Positions 26,630-39,886 of a stretch of 64,000 bases of DNA are shown in pieces. How positions within the stretch are numbered: the first letter of the stretch is position 1; every line of letters starts with the position of its first letter. The notes beneath the pieces are model-generated. The model saw nothing but the letters and a program-made list of their open reading frames with translations. It did no database searches and was not told the origin of the DNA. The stretch comes from Variovorax sp. JS1663. Lineage in GTDB: Bacteria; Pseudomonadota; Gammaproteobacteria; Burkholderiales; Burkholderiaceae_C. The position numbers and the translations under genes were made by a program. The stretch lies in the NCBI RefSeq assembly GCF_002157355.1, contig NZ_LYMK01000020.1, forward strand, positions 1-64,000, read 5' to 3'.

Positions 26630-27499
26630 TCAGACGAGGGTGCGTCCGGTCAGCCGGCTCAGGATGGCGAGCGGGCTCGAATCGGGATTGTATTGCCTTG
26701 CGGCGGGCAGGTGCAGCGTCTGCTCCAGCATGTACTGGCCGGACATCACGGCGTGCGAGGTCTGGTCCGAGAAGCACACCCAGACCGATCCAGCTGGGAA
26801 CGGTACGGTCTCCTGCGGGGCATTCTTCTGGTATTCAAGGTCCGACTTCATGCCGTCGTGCAGTTGCAGCATGAGGTGGTCGTATTCGCTGCGGAAAGAC
26901 TTGGTCACCCGCAGGGTCCGCAACCACCGGGCCTGCCAGCGCGAGTACGGCTTGGCGCGCGGCAGGAAGCGCCGCGCCACCGTCTCGAACGGCTCGCCCA
27001 CGCGCCAGACGCGCGGCGCGTTTTCCGGGTTGACGTTGGTGAAAACCCGAAGAATGCGCTCGCCGTAGTTCGGACGTGACGGAAAGGCGTCGACATGCAG
27101 GCGCCGGTCGTCCGCCCGCCAGGACTGCACGCGCGTCTCCACCTGCACCGGCCGGTAGCTGGTCGGCGCCAAGCGCAGCGCCGACGTGTAGTGCGGCAGC
27201 AGGCCGTGGATCAGCTGCCGGGCCTGCGTGCGGAAGCGCCCGACCATCTCGGCGACCGCCTTCTGTCGCGCTTCGTCACCCGCCGCGCCCTTGAGCCGGC
27301 CCTCGGCATCCAGGCTGATGTTGCGGACGCCCTCGGCCAGCACCGAGGGCGCCAGCAGCTCATGCTCCTGCGGCAGCAGCTCGAAGCCCAGCTTCGGGAA
27401 GTACAGCACCTTGCCAGCCTCGAGCTCGGCGATCCACGCCTCGTTGGGCGTGGCCGCATTCCAGTCGGCCAGGTCCAGTTCGACGAGCTGCGTTTCCAT
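26630..27499 (-). CDS. kdoO: Kdo 3-hydroxylase, Fe(II)/2-oxoglutarate dioxygenase family
   Basis: Hydroxylates the 3-position of the outer Kdo residue of Kdo2-lipid A to give Ko, as shown for KdoO of Burkholderia and Yersinia. The 289-residue sequence matches this family (Kdo_hydroxy) in [20 protein letters not shown] and [13 protein letters not shown]. The probable iron triad is His135-x-Asp137 and His249. No signal peptide, consistent with action at the cytoplasmic face of the inner membrane. It lies 4 bp after carB and precedes greA, away from the lpx cluster, but the window also holds kdsB and lpxK for its substrate. Annotated from motif recognition, not a search. Confidence 0.83.
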   Translation of the reverse strand: METQLVELDLADWNAATPNEAWIAELEAGKVLYFPKLGFELLPQEHELLAPSVLAEGVRNISLDAEGRLKGAAGDEARQKAVAEMVGRFRTQARQLIHGLLPHYTSALRLAPTSYRPVQVETRVQSWRADDRRLHVDAFPSRPNYGERILRVFTNVNPENAPRVWRVGEPFETVARRFLPRAKPYSRWQARWLRTLRVTKSFRSEYDHLMLQLHDGMKSDLEYQKNAPQETVPFPAGSVWVCFSDQTSHAVMSGQYMLEQTLHLPAARQYNPDSSPLAILSRLTGRTLV

Positions 27500-27503
27500 G
27501 GCG

Positions 27504-30723
<3,220 letters not shown>

Positions 30724-30731
<8 letters not shown>

Positions 30732-31908
30732 TCTTCTGCCCTTCTTTGTGACTTTGCATGAGCGCGGTGAAGCGGTCGAACAGGTAGCCGATGTCGTGGG
30801 GGCCCGGAGAGGCTTCCGGGTGGCCCTGGAAGCAGAAGGCGGGCTTGTCGGTGCGCGCCAGGCCCTGCAGCGTGCCGTCGAACAGGCTGACGTGCGTGGG
30901 GCGCAGGTTGGCGGGCAACGTCTTCTCGTCGACCGCGAAGCCGTGGTTCTGGCTGGTGATGCTCACGCGGCGGTTGTCCAGGTCCTTCACCGGGTGGTTG
31001 GCGCCGTGGTGGCCGAACTTCATCTTGAAGGTCTTCGCGCCGGAGGCCAGGGCCATGATCTGGTGGCCCAGGCAGATGCCGAAGACCGGGATGCCGGTCT
31101 CGATCAGCGCGCGCGTGGCGGCGATCGCATAGTCGCAGGGCTCCGGGTCACCGGGGCCGTTGGCCAGGAAGATGCCGTCCGGACGCAGCTTGAGCACGTC
31201 GGCCGCCGGCGTCTGCGCCGGCACCACCGTGATGCGCGCGCCGCGCTGGGCGATCATGCGCAGGATGTTCTTCTTGACGCCGTAGTCGTAGGCCACGACG
31301 TGGAAGCGCGGCGTGATCTGCACGCCATAGCCCTGCCCCAGCTTCCACTCGGTCTGGGTCCACTCGTAGGTTTCCTTGACCGACACCACCTTGGCCAGGT
31401 CCAGGCCCGACATGCTGGGCGTGGCCTTGGCGGCGGCCACGGCCTTGTCGACCAGGGCCTGCGAGACCACCTCGCCGGCCGCCAGGCCGAGGATGCAGCC
31501 GTTCTGCGCGCCATGCGTGCGCAGGTGGCGGGTGAGCTTGCGGGTGTCGATGCCGGAGATGGCGACCGTCCTGCTGCGCGCCAGGTACTCGGTGAGCGTG
31601 GCGGTCTTGCGGAAGTTGGATGCCAGCAGCGGCAGGTCCTTGATGATCAGGCCGGCGGCGTGGACCTTGTCGGCCTCGATGTCTTCCTCGTTGACGCCGT
31701 AGTTGCCGATGTGCGGATACGTGAGCGTCACGATCTGCTGGCAGTAGCTGGGGTCGGTCAGGATTTCCTGGTACCCGGTCATGGCGGTGTTGAACACCAC
31801 TTCGCCGGTGGTGGCGCCCTGGGCGCCGATCGAGTTGCCGAGAAAGACCGTGCCGTCTGCAAGCGCCAGGATGGCGGGCGGGAAATTTCCCTTGAGAGAC
31901 AAAAGCAC
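30724..31908 (-). CDS. carA: Carbamoyl-phosphate synthase small subunit
   Basis: Glutaminase subunit that supplies ammonia to CarB. The 394-residue protein has the N-terminal CPSase domain ([16 protein letters not shown]) and a class I amidotransferase domain with nucleophile Cys279 in GICLGHQ, and His363/Glu365 in GHPEAS. The start is GTG at 31908, giving [19 protein letters not shown], with GGAG 6 bp upstream; the in-frame ATG at 31935 has no such support. The 136 bp upstream leader has a consensus -10 at its far end. Confidence 0.96.
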
Positions 31909-32026
31909 TGGGATCTCCGAATGGATGACGCCCAAGGCGTACCCAAGAGAGGACTCTGGGTCGCGACTTTCGTCGAGGAGTTGGCTTGCGTGCGCTATGG
32001 GCGGGGTGTGAGCGGGAAAGCCCTTG

Positions 32027-32032
32027 ATTATA
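32027..32032 (-). promoter_or_regulatory. Candidate carA promoter -10 (TATAAT)
   Basis: A perfect TATAAT on the minus strand about 120 bp upstream of the carA GTG, just before the RNA methyltransferase stop. No good -35 was found at 16-18 bp, so the start may need an activator. It would give a 5' leader of roughly 110 nt. Confidence 0.5.
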
Positions 32033-32044
32033 GCCTGCGACGGC

Positions 32045-32824
32045 TCAACCCTCGGCTGCGGAAGCGCTCGCGTGCAGGCAGATCGCGGCCGCCGCGGCGA
32101 CGTTGAGCGACTCCTCGCCGCCTGGCTGGGAGATGCGCACCTGCAGGCCTGCGCGGGCCTCCAGCGCGGCCGAAAGTCCCTGGCCTTCGTGACCCATCAG
32201 CCAGGCGCAGGGATGCGGCAGCCGGGTTCGGTGCAGCCACTCGCCGCGGTGCGAGCTGGTGGCGATGCAGGTCACCGTCAACGCGTCCAGCGCCTCGATG
32301 CCCGCACCCTCCACCAACCGCAGCCCGAAATGCGCGCCCATGCCGGCGCGCAGCACCTTGGGCGACCATAGCGCCGCCGTGCCCTTGAGCGCGATCACCT
32401 GCGCGAAGCCGAAGGCAGCCGCGCTGCGCAGGATGGAGCCGACGTTGCCGGCGTCCTGCAGCCGGTCGAGCACCACGGTGGGCGCGTCCGGGGCGATTGG
32501 CGGGTGCGTTGGCAGGTCGAGCACGAACCCCATCGCCGCAGGCGATTCCAGCGCACTCACGTCGGCCAGCAGGGCGTCGGCGACCACCACGGTCTTGTCC
32601 GCCGCGCCGGCCCATTCGTGACGCGCCATCGGCCACGCGGACTCGGTGAAGACGGCAATGGCCGCGCGCATGCCCCGGTCGCGTGCCGCCCGGCACAGGT
32701 GATCACCTTCCAGCCAGATGCGACCCGCCTTGCGATAGGCACCCGGGTCGTGCGCCAGCTTGCGCAGTTCCTTGAGGAGCGGATTGTCCCGGGAGCTGAT
32801 GTGGCTGGGGTCGGCCGTGGTCAT
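32045..32824 (-). CDS. SpoU/TrmH-family RNA 2'-O-methyltransferase
   Basis: A 259-residue SPOUT-class methyltransferase that would modify a ribose in rRNA or tRNA. Residues 1-100 form the substrate-binding domain ([30 protein letters not shown]); the C-terminal knotted SAM domain includes [34 protein letters not shown] and the final [16 protein letters not shown]. The NxGSILR and N-V motifs are the TrmH signatures. The target base is unknown; RlmB is about the same size but other family members also fit. Start ATG at 32824 overlaps the rnhB stop by 4 nt. Last gene of the long rpsB-to-rnhB series. Confidence 0.88.
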   Translation of the reverse strand: MTTADPSHISSRDNPLLKELRKLAHDPGAYRKAGRIWLEGDHLCRAARDRGMRAAIAVFTESAWPMARHEWAGAADKTVVVADALLADVSALESPAAMGFVLDLPTHPPIAPDAPTVVLDRLQDAGNVGSILRSAAAFGFAQVIALKGTAALWSPKVLRAGMGAHFGLRLVEGAGIEALDALTVTCIATSSHRGEWLHRTRLPHPCAWLMGHEGQGLSAALEARAGLQVRISQPGGEESLNVAAAAAICLHASASAAEG

Positions 32825-33540
32825 GGCGCTGGCCGCAGCTCGACCTGCACCGTCTCGATTTGAACCGTCTCGATGAGCAGCTCGCTCGATGCGGTGACGA
32901 GCGGGACCTCCGGGCCGGCCGCGCGCGCCAGCGCAGCAGCCACCGGACTGAACGATCGGCGGTGGTGCACACAGGCGCCATGGCGCAGCAGCGCCTCCAG
33001 GTGCTCCGGCGTGCTGTAGCCCTTGTGCCCGGCAAAGCCGTAGTGCGGAAACTCGGCGTGCAACTGCTCGCAGAGCCGGTCGCGATGCACCTTGGCCAGG
33101 ATCGAGGCGGCGGAGATGGCCTTCACGGTGGCATCGCCGCCGACGACGGCCTCGGCCAGCACATCCAGCCGGGGGAGCCGGTTGCCGTCCACCAGCACCT
33201 TGGCCGGCTTCAGCCGCAAGCCCTCGACCGCCCGCTTCATCGCCAGCATGGTCGCGCCGAGGATGTTGTGCTCGTCGATCTCCTCGACGCTCGCCTGGGC
33301 GATCGAGCAGCACAGCGCCTTGGCGAGAATCTGGTCGTTCAGCCGTTCGCGCTGCAGCGGCGTCAGGACCTTCGAGTCGGCCAGGCCGCGGATGCGGCGC
33401 TGGTCGTCCAGGATCACGGCCGCGGCCACCACCGGCCCAGCCAGCGGGCCGCGGCCGGCCTCGTCCACGCCGGCCACCAGACCCGGCGCATCCCAGGCGA
33501 GCGTCGCCTGTTCAGCCTTCAAGAACTTTCTGGATCGCAT
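32821..33540 (-). CDS. rnhB: Ribonuclease HII
   Basis: Cleaves RNA of RNA-DNA hybrids and removes single ribonucleotides from DNA. The motif [19 protein letters not shown] gives catalytic Asp26 and Glu27; VDGN and [12 protein letters not shown] follow, with the third and fourth acidic residues. Length 239 with the ATG at 33540, which lies inside the 3' end of lpxB (29 nt overlap). A TTG about seven codons downstream is a possible alternative start. The lpxA-lpxB-rnhB order is the same as in E. coli. Confidence 0.93.
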   Translation of the reverse strand: MRSRKFLKAEQATLAWDAPGLVAGVDEAGRGPLAGPVVAAAVILDDQRRIRGLADSKVLTPLQRERLNDQILAKALCCSIAQASVEEIDEHNILGATMLAMKRAVEGLRLKPAKVLVDGNRLPRLDVLAEAVVGGDATVKAISAASILAKVHRDRLCEQLHAEFPHYGFAGHKGYSTPEHLEALLRHGACVHHRRSFSPVAAALARAAGPEVPLVTASSELLIETVQIETVQVELRPAP

Positions 33541-34660
33541 CAGCGCACAGTGTCGGCGTATCTCGCTGCAGTTCGGCATGCAGCGCGTCAAAACGTTGTT
33601 GCAAGGCGTGAACCTTACCCGGGGAAGCGAGCCAGGCCAGCGTCGCCTCGGCCAGCGCAGCCGGCGTGGCCGCTTCCTGGATCAGCTCGGGCACCACGAA
33701 GTCGGCGCACAGGATGTTGGGCAGGCCGACCCAGGGCTGCAGCTGCTTGCGGCGCATCAGGGCCCAGGACATCGCGTTCATGCTGTAGGCGATCACCATC
33801 GGGCGCTTGAAGAGCGCGGCCTCGAGAGTAGCGGTGCCGCTGGCGATCAGGGTGACGTCGCAGGCGGCGAGCGCTGCGTGCGAGCGGCCGTCGAGCACCT
33901 GGACGCGGCCTTGCATTCCGCTGGCGGCCAGCATCTGCTCGAGCTCGGGGCGCAGGCTGGGCAGCGCAGGCAGCACGAAGCGCAGCGCCGGCTGCGCCTT
34001 GTGCATCAGTGCCGCGGCGTCGAAGAAGCGCTGCGCCAGGTAGCGCAGCTCGGAGCGCCTGCTGCCGGGCAGCAGCGCTACGACCGGCGCGTCTGCCGGC
34101 AGGCCCAGCGCCGCGCGCGCCGCGGCACGATCGGGTGCCATGGGAATCACGTTGGCGAGCGGGTGCCCCACGTAGCTGGCCGCGATGCCGTTCTTCGCCA
34201 GCAGGGCCGGCTCGAAGGGGAAGATGCACAGCACATGGTCGGCCGCCGCGCGCAACTTGTGCACGCGCTCCGGCCGCCAGGCCCAGATCGAGGGGCAGAC
34301 GAAATGGGCGGTCTTCATGCCGCGTTCGCGCAGTCCCGCTTCCAGGTCGAGATTGAAGTCCGGCGCGTCGACGCCGATGAAGAGGCTGGCCCCCTCCTCC
34401 AGCAGCCGTGCCTTGAGCTGACGCCGTATACCCGCGATCTCGGGATAGTGCCGCAGCACCTCGACGTAGCCGCGCACGGCCAGCTTCTCCTGCGGCCACC
34501 AGCTCTGGAATCCGCGCGCCAGCATCTGCGGGCCGCCGATGCCCACCGCCGGCACGCCCGGCCAACGGGCCTGCAGTCCGTCGAGCAGCAGGCCCGCAAG
34601 CAGATCGCCCGAGGCCTCGCCCGCGACCATGGCAAAGCGCCGCACCGCCTCCTGTGCCAT
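33512..34660 (-). CDS. lpxB: Lipid A disaccharide synthase
   Basis: GT19 glycosyltransferase that joins UDP-2,3-diacylglucosamine and lipid X into the lipid A disaccharide at the inner membrane. The 382-residue product shows [13 protein letters not shown] near the N-terminus, IGGPQM, the [11 protein letters not shown] membrane-association segment, [20 protein letters not shown], and the UDP-binding [10 protein letters not shown] and [10 protein letters not shown]. The ATG at 34660 lies 8 bp after the lpxA stop; the much longer open frame runs through lpxA and is spurious. Confidence 0.97.
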   Translation of the reverse strand: MAQEAVRRFAMVAGEASGDLLAGLLLDGLQARWPGVPAVGIGGPQMLARGFQSWWPQEKLAVRGYVEVLRHYPEIAGIRRQLKARLLEEGASLFIGVDAPDFNLDLEAGLRERGMKTAHFVCPSIWAWRPERVHKLRAAADHVLCIFPFEPALLAKNGIAASYVGHPLANVIPMAPDRAAARAALGLPADAPVVALLPGSRRSELRYLAQRFFDAAALMHKAQPALRFVLPALPSLRPELEQMLAASGMQGRVQVLDGRSHAALAACDVTLIASGTATLEAALFKRPMVIAYSMNAMSWALMRRKQLQPWVGLPNILCADFVVPELIQEAATPAALAEATLAWLASPGKVHALQQRFDALHAELQRDTPTLCADAIQKVLEG

Positions 34661-34668
34661 GGGGCTCC

Positions 34669-35457
34669 TCAGCGAACGATGCCGCGCGTGGCGCTGGCCA
34701 GGAAGTCGGTCATCATGGCCACGTCGGCGGCCGCCTCGGGCACCTCGGCGGCCAAGGTCTGGATGGCGACGCGCGCCTCTTCCAGGGTCTTGCCCTGGCG
34801 GTACAGCAGCCGGTGCATCTGCTTCACGGCGGCGATCCGTGCGGCAGAGAAATCGCGCCGGCGCAGGCCTACCACGTTGAAGCCGCGCACCGCGAGCGGA
34901 TTGCCGTCGACCAGCATGAAGGGCGGTACATCCTGCGCCACCGCGCTGGCAAAACCGACCATGGCATGGGCGCCGACCGAAACGAACTGGTGGATACCCG
35001 TCAGACCGCCCACCGTCACCCAGTCTGCCAGGTGCACGTGCCCGGCCAGAGTGGTGTTGTTGGCCAGCGTGGTGTGGTTGTCCACCCGGCAATCGTGCGC
35101 GATGTGGGTGTAGGCCATGATCCAGTTGTCGCTGCCCACGCGCGTGATGCCACCTGCCCCCGGCACGCCGATGTTGAAGGTGCAGAACTCGCGGATCGTG
35201 TTGCGGTCGCCGATCACCAGTTCGGTCGGCTCGCCGGCGTACTTCTTGTCCTGCGGGATCGCCCCCAGCGAGGCGAACTGAAAGATGCGGTTGTCGCGGC
35301 CGATGGTGGTGCGGCCCTCGACCACGCAATGCGAGCCGATCGTGGTGCCTGCGCCGACACGCACGTGCGGGCCGATGACGGCGTACGGACCGACGATGAC
35401 CGTCGGGTCCAGCTCCGCCGCGGAATCGACGATGGCGGTCGGGTGAACCTGCGTCAT
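34669..35457 (-). CDS. lpxA: UDP-N-acetylglucosamine acyltransferase
   Basis: First enzyme of lipid A synthesis; transfers a 3-hydroxyacyl chain from ACP to UDP-GlcNAc. The 262-residue protein is built on left-handed beta-helix hexapeptide repeats ([21 protein letters not shown] and onward) with the catalytic-His region [13 protein letters not shown] and the [10 protein letters not shown] turn, then a C-terminal helical domain. Length equals E. coli LpxA (262). It lies 7 bp after fabZ, as in most Proteobacteria. Confidence 0.97.
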   Translation of the reverse strand: MTQVHPTAIVDSAAELDPTVIVGPYAVIGPHVRVGAGTTIGSHCVVEGRTTIGRDNRIFQFASLGAIPQDKKYAGEPTELVIGDRNTIREFCTFNIGVPGAGGITRVGSDNWIMAYTHIAHDCRVDNHTTLANNTTLAGHVHLADWVTVGGLTGIHQFVSVGAHAMVGFASAVAQDVPPFMLVDGNPLAVRGFNVVGLRRRDFSAARIAAVKQMHRLLYRQGKTLEEARVAIQTLAAEVPEAAADVAMMTDFLASATRGIVR

Positions 35458-35464
35458 TCCGGGA

Positions 35465-35908
35465 TCAGTTGATCTGGCGCATCGCGCACATCAGGCTGGC
35501 CTCGCAGGCGAGTTCCTTGCCCACCAGGGCGCGCCCCTTGAACTTGGAGATGCCGGCCTTCATGCGCTCAATCTCGACTTCTAGCGTCAGTTGGTCGCCC
35601 GGCTCCACCGGACGCTTGAAGCGCGCCCCGTCGATGGCCGCGAAGTAGTACACGGTGTTGTCGTCGGGAACGATGTCGAGCGAGTGGAAAGACAGGAGCG
35701 CCGCGGCCTGCGCCATCGCCTCGAGCATCAGCACGCCTGGCATGACGGGGCGGTGCGGGAAGTGGCCATTGAAGAAGGGCTCGTTCATCGTCACGTTCTT
35801 GAGCGCAGTGATGCGCTTGCCCTTCTCCATCTCGAGCACGCGATCCACCAGCAGGAAGGGATAGCGGTGAGGGAGCAGTTTGAGGATTTGATGAATGTCG
35901 AGCGTCAT
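35465..35908 (-). CDS. fabZ: (3R)-hydroxyacyl-ACP dehydratase
   Basis: Dehydrates 3-hydroxyacyl-ACP in fatty acid elongation and competes with LpxA and LpxD for the same pool, which explains its place between them. 147 residues; hot-dog fold with [14 protein letters not shown] at the N-terminus, catalytic His49 in [12 protein letters not shown] and Glu63 in LMLEAMAQ. The ATG at 35908 overlaps the lpxD stop by 4 nt. Confidence 0.97.
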   Translation of the reverse strand: MTLDIHQILKLLPHRYPFLLVDRVLEMEKGKRITALKNVTMNEPFFNGHFPHRPVMPGVLMLEAMAQAAALLSFHSLDIVPDDNTVYYFAAIDGARFKRPVEPGDQLTLEVEIERMKAGISKFKGRALVGKELACEASLMCAMRQIN

Positions 35909-36891
35909 GGTTGTCGGTCCTGCAGCGCCGATTTCTCCAGCGCCTTGAGGCGTTCCCGCAGGGCGTGCAGCTGTTTGAGGGTGGCGGCGTTTCTCTCCCA
36001 GGCGGCATTGTCGTCGATGGGAAACATGCCGGTGTACTGGCCCGGCTTGAGGATGGAGCGCGTGACCACGGTCGCGGCCGAGATGTGCACGCCGTCCGCC
36101 ATCTTCAGGTGGCCCAGCACGATCGCGCCGCCGCCGATGGTGCAATTCGCGCCGATGTCGGCGCTGCCGGCCACGCCAACGCAGCCCGCCATGGCAGTGT
36201 TCCTGCCGACGCGCACGTTGTGGCCGATCTGGATCAGGTTGTCGAGCTTGACGCCGTCCTCGATGACCGTATCTTCCAGCGCGCCGCGGTCGATGCAGGT
36301 GTTGGCGCCGATCTCCACGTCGTCGCCGATGCGCACCGCGCCCAGCTGCTCGATCTTGACCCAGGCGCCCTGGTGGGGCGCGAGGCCGAAGCCATCAGCG
36401 CCGATCACCACGCCGGGGTGGAGCAGGCAGCGCGCGCCGATGACGCAGTCCTCGCTCACCGTCACCCGGGACTTCAGCACGGTCTGCGCGCCGATGCGGG
36501 CACCTCGTTCGATCACGCACAGCGCGCCGATGCGGGCGGTGGGGTCGATCAGCGCATCGGGATCAACCACCGCGCTCGGATGAATGCGGGCACCCTCCGG
36601 CCTGGCGTGAGCCTGCTTCCACAGCTGGGTCAGCCGGGCAAAGTAGAGGTAGGGGTCGGGGGTCTGAATGAAGGCGCCGCGCTGCGCAGCCACGTCCCGC
36701 ATCGCAGGCGACACGATGACGCAGGCGGCCTTCGAGGCCGCAAGCTCTTTCTGGTACTTGGGATGGCTCAGGAAGCTGAGCCCATCGGCCTGCGCGGTCG
36801 CCAGCGGCGCGAGGCGCTCGATCGACAGCGCAGGGTCTCCCTGCAGTTCGCCCCCGAGGGCTTCAACGATCGCGCCTAGCCGCAGTGCCAC
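35905..36891 (-). CDS. lpxD: UDP-3-O-(3-hydroxyacyl)glucosamine N-acyltransferase
   Basis: Third step of lipid A synthesis; adds the N-linked 3-hydroxyacyl chain. 328 residues: an N-terminal uridine-binding domain (about 1-100), a left-handed beta-helix of hexapeptide repeats ([20 protein letters not shown] to about 290) with [10 protein letters not shown] and the [10 protein letters not shown] catalytic-His stretch, and a C-terminal helix that ends in a coiled segment ([17 protein letters not shown]). Upstream skp ends 12 bp before its ATG. Confidence 0.97.
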   Translation of the reverse strand: MALRLGAIVEALGGELQGDPALSIERLAPLATAQADGLSFLSHPKYQKELAASKAACVIVSPAMRDVAAQRGAFIQTPDPYLYFARLTQLWKQAHARPEGARIHPSAVVDPDALIDPTARIGALCVIERGARIGAQTVLKSRVTVSEDCVIGARCLLHPGVVIGADGFGLAPHQGAWVKIEQLGAVRIGDDVEIGANTCIDRGALEDTVIEDGVKLDNLIQIGHNVRVGRNTAMAGCVGVAGSADIGANCTIGGGAIVLGHLKMADGVHISAATVVTRSILKPGQYTGMFPIDDNAAWERNAATLKQLHALRERLKALEKSALQDRQP

Positions 36892-36903
36892 GCCGCTTCG
36901 GCG

Positions 36904-37431
36904 TCACTTGCCGCCCGTAATGGACGCATTCAGCGCCTTGATCACCTTCTCGGTGATGTCGTGCTTGGGATTGATGTAGATCGCCTCCTGGAGGATGGCA
37001 TCGTACTTCTCGGCCTCGGCGACCTGCTTGACCACCCGGTTGGCACGCTCGTAGACCTGCTGCAGCTCCTCGTTCTTGCGGGCATTGAGGTCTTCCTGGA
37101 ATTCCCGCCGGCGGCGCTGGAAGTCGCGGTCCTGGTCGACCAGCGCGCGCTGGCGGCTGGTGCGCTGGCTTTCCGACAAGGTCGGCGCCTCGCGCTCGAA
37201 CTTCTCGGAAGCCGCCTTGAGCGCCTCGCCCTGTGCCTGCAGATCCTTCTCGCGCTTCAGGAACTCTGCCTCGAGCTTCGCCTGCGCGGCCTTGGCGGGC
37301 TGCGCCTCGCGCAGCACACGATCGGGATTGACGAAACCGATGCGGAAGGTTTCCTGCGCCTGCGCGGGCAGGCCCACGAGCGCGAAAGCGGGGATCAGCA
37401 GCGCACCGGCGGCACGAAGCAAAGGAGTCAT
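36904..37431 (-). CDS. skp: OmpH/Skp-family periplasmic chaperone
   Basis: Holds unfolded outer-membrane proteins on the way to BamA. 175 residues with signal peptide (MTPLLRAAGALLIPAFALVG, cut after AQA near residue 25), a short conserved strand ETFRIGFVNPDRVLRE, and two long charged coiled-coil arms (about 45-145). Its ATG overlaps the bamA stop by one base (TAATG), so translation is coupled to bamA. Confidence 0.94.
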   Translation of the reverse strand: MTPLLRAAGALLIPAFALVGLPAQAQETFRIGFVNPDRVLREAQPAKAAQAKLEAEFLKREKDLQAQGEALKAASEKFEREAPTLSESQRTSRQRALVDQDRDFQRRRREFQEDLNARKNEELQQVYERANRVVKQVAEAEKYDAILQEAIYINPKHDITEKVIKALNASITGGK

Positions 37432-39848
37432 TAGAAGGAGGTTCCGATCTGGAATTGCAGGCGTTGAATTCTATCCTTCGGGATGGGATGCAGCGGATCG
37501 GTCACGTCTTCCTTCTGCTGCTTCACCGGGAACGCGTATGCCAGGCGCAGCGGTCCCAGCGGTGAGATCCAGCTGATGCCCAAGCCGACCGAGGCGCGCA
37601 GCTTCTTCTGTGCCTTCCACTGCGCATCCGTCATGGTCGGATCGCGCTTTTCGGCGAACACGTTGCCCACGTCGAAGAAGCCGTAGAGGCGCAATGTGCG
37701 GTCATTGCCCGCACCCGGGAAGGGCGTGCTCAACTCCATGTTGAAGATCGCCTTCTTGGTGCCGCCAAGCGCGGCGCCCTCGGTCTGGCCGAACAGCGGC
37801 ACATCGCGCGGACCCAGCGAGTTCTGCTCGAAGCCCCGCACCGAACCCAGGCCGCCGGCGTAGAAGTTCTTGAAGATCGGGAAGGGCTTGCTGCCGTACG
37901 CCTTGGCGTAGCCCACCTCGCCGTTGATCGCAAAGGTGTATTGCTTGCTGATCGGGAAGAACTGCTGGTACTGGTAGCTGCTCTTCCAGTACTTCATGTC
38001 GCCGCCAGTGCCGATCTCGAGATTGGCCCGCTGCAGGCGGCCGCGGGTCGGGACCAATGCGCTGTCACGGTCGTCGCGCGACCAACCCACGGACAAGGGA
38101 ACGCCCCAGACGCTGTCGTTGTTGCACTCCGTGACGATGCCCTGCGCGTTGGTGGTACAGCCGAAGTAGCTCCGGTAGGACTGCGGCGTCAGGTAGGCGA
38201 CGTTGCCGCCCGGATCGAAGCGATAGCGTTCCAGGCCAATGCCGAAGTAGACGGTGTCGGTTTCGCTGAAAGGCACGCCGAAGCGGATGGTGCCCCCTTC
38301 GTTGACCAGGCGGTAGTCGCCATCAACGCTGTAGTAGGGCCGCGTGGTGGTGTGGTAGAGGCTGAAGCTGCGGGAGATGCCGTCCTTCGTGAAGTACGGG
38401 TCGGTGGTCGTGAGCGACAAGGTGCGGGCGTACTTGCTGGTGTTGACCTGCAGCCCCAGGTAGTTGCCCGAGCCGAACACGTTCTCCTGGGCGATGCCGA
38501 AGGTGAAGGACACCTTCTCGGCGCTCGAGAAGCCGGCGCCCAGCTGCAGCGTACCCGTGGGCTTCTCCGTCACGTTGATCGCCAGGTCCACCTGGTCCGG
38601 CGAGCCCGGCACCTCCTGCGTCTCCACGTTCACGTCCGTGAAGAAGCCCAGCCGGTCCACCCGGTCGCGCGACAGCTTGATCTTGTCACCGTCGTACCAC
38701 GACGCCTCGTACTGGCGGAACTCCCGCCGGATCACCTCGTCGCGCGTCTTGTTGTTCCCACCGATGGCCACCCGCCGCACGTACACCCGCCGCGACGGCT
38801 CCGCCTTCAAGGTGAGGGCCACCCGGTTGTTGGTGCGATCGACTTCCGGCTCCGCCTGCACCCGCGCGAACGCATAGCCGAAGGTGCCGAAGTAGTCGCT
38901 GAAGGCCTTGGTCGTCTCCGTCACCTGCTCGCCGTTGTACGGCTCACCGGGGCGGATCGTCACCAGCGACTTGAACTCCTCGTCGCGCCCCAGGTAGTTG
39001 CCCTCCAGCTTGACCCCGGAGACCACGAACTTCTCGCCCTCGGTGATGTTCACCGTGATGCTCAGGTCCTGCCGGTCCGGCGAGATCGCCACCTGCGTGG
39101 AGTCGATGCGGAACTCCAGGTAGCCGCGCGTGATGTAGTACGAGCGCAGCGTCTCCAGGTCGGCGTTGAGCTTGGCGCGCGAGTACTGGTTGCTCTTGGT
39201 GTACCAGCTCATCCAGCCACCGGCGTCCTGGTCGAACAGGTCCAGCAGGGTACCCTCGCTGAAGGCCTTGTTGCCCGCGATGTGCACCTCGCGGATGCGC
39301 GCGGCCTCGCCCTCGGTGACGGTGAAGGTCAGGTTGACGCGGTTGCGCTCGATGGGGGTGACGGTGGTGACCACCTGGGCGTTGTAGAGGCTGCGGCTGA
39401 TGTACTGGCGCTTGAGCTCCTGCTCGGCGCGGTCGGCCAGGGCCTTGTCGTAGGGGCGGCCATCGGCCAGGCCCACTTCGCGCAGCGCCTTCTGCAGTGC
39501 GGCTTTGTCGAATTCCTTGGTGCCCACGAAGTCGACGTCGGCGATGGTGGGGCGCTCCTCCACGATGACCACCAGCACGTCGCCACTGACGTCGATGCGC
39601 ACGTCCTTGAACAGGCCCAGGTCGAACAACGCACGGATGGCAGCGCTGCCGCGCTCGTCGTTGTAGGTGTCGCCCACGCGCAGGGGCAGCGACGCGAAGA
39701 TGGTGCCCGGCTCCACGCGCTGCAGGCCCTCGACGCGGATGTCGCGTACCGTGAAGGGCTCGACGGCCCAGGCGATCGTGGCTGAAAGCGCACTGGCGAC
39801 CACCACGGCTACGCTGCGCAGGCGAAAGCGACTGAGTTTATTGTTCAT
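37431..39848 (-). CDS. bamA: Outer-membrane protein assembly factor BamA
   Basis: Central beta-barrel of the BAM machine that inserts outer-membrane proteins. 805 residues: signal peptide (cut after AWA at about 28), five POTRA domains beginning EPFTVRDIRVEGLQRVEPGTIFASLP (about 29-430), and a 16-strand barrel containing the lid motif VRGFEQNSLGPRD region; the chain ends LQFQIGTSF, with the terminal aromatic required for barrel recognition. ATG at 39848. The open frame extends upstream into rseP but without homology. It follows rseP by 38 bp and overlaps skp by one base. Confidence 0.97.
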   Translation of the reverse strand: MNNKLSRFRLRSVAVVVASALSATIAWAVEPFTVRDIRVEGLQRVEPGTIFASLPLRVGDTYNDERGSAAIRALFDLGLFKDVRIDVSGDVLVVIVEERPTIADVDFVGTKEFDKAALQKALREVGLADGRPYDKALADRAEQELKRQYISRSLYNAQVVTTVTPIERNRVNLTFTVTEGEAARIREVHIAGNKAFSEGTLLDLFDQDAGGWMSWYTKSNQYSRAKLNADLETLRSYYITRGYLEFRIDSTQVAISPDRQDLSITVNITEGEKFVVSGVKLEGNYLGRDEEFKSLVTIRPGEPYNGEQVTETTKAFSDYFGTFGYAFARVQAEPEVDRTNNRVALTLKAEPSRRVYVRRVAIGGNNKTRDEVIRREFRQYEASWYDGDKIKLSRDRVDRLGFFTDVNVETQEVPGSPDQVDLAINVTEKPTGTLQLGAGFSSAEKVSFTFGIAQENVFGSGNYLGLQVNTSKYARTLSLTTTDPYFTKDGISRSFSLYHTTTRPYYSVDGDYRLVNEGGTIRFGVPFSETDTVYFGIGLERYRFDPGGNVAYLTPQSYRSYFGCTTNAQGIVTECNNDSVWGVPLSVGWSRDDRDSALVPTRGRLQRANLEIGTGGDMKYWKSSYQYQQFFPISKQYTFAINGEVGYAKAYGSKPFPIFKNFYAGGLGSVRGFEQNSLGPRDVPLFGQTEGAALGGTKKAIFNMELSTPFPGAGNDRTLRLYGFFDVGNVFAEKRDPTMTDAQWKAQKKLRASVGLGISWISPLGPLRLAYAFPVKQQKEDVTDPLHPIPKDRIQRLQFQIGTSF

Positions 39849-39886
39849 CTGTGATTTGAGCCGGCGCGGAAAGGGCCGACAGATAG

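Noticed and set aside
37941..39785. 614-codon open frame antisense to bamA
   Set aside because: Shadow frame; low-complexity His/Val/Arg composition.
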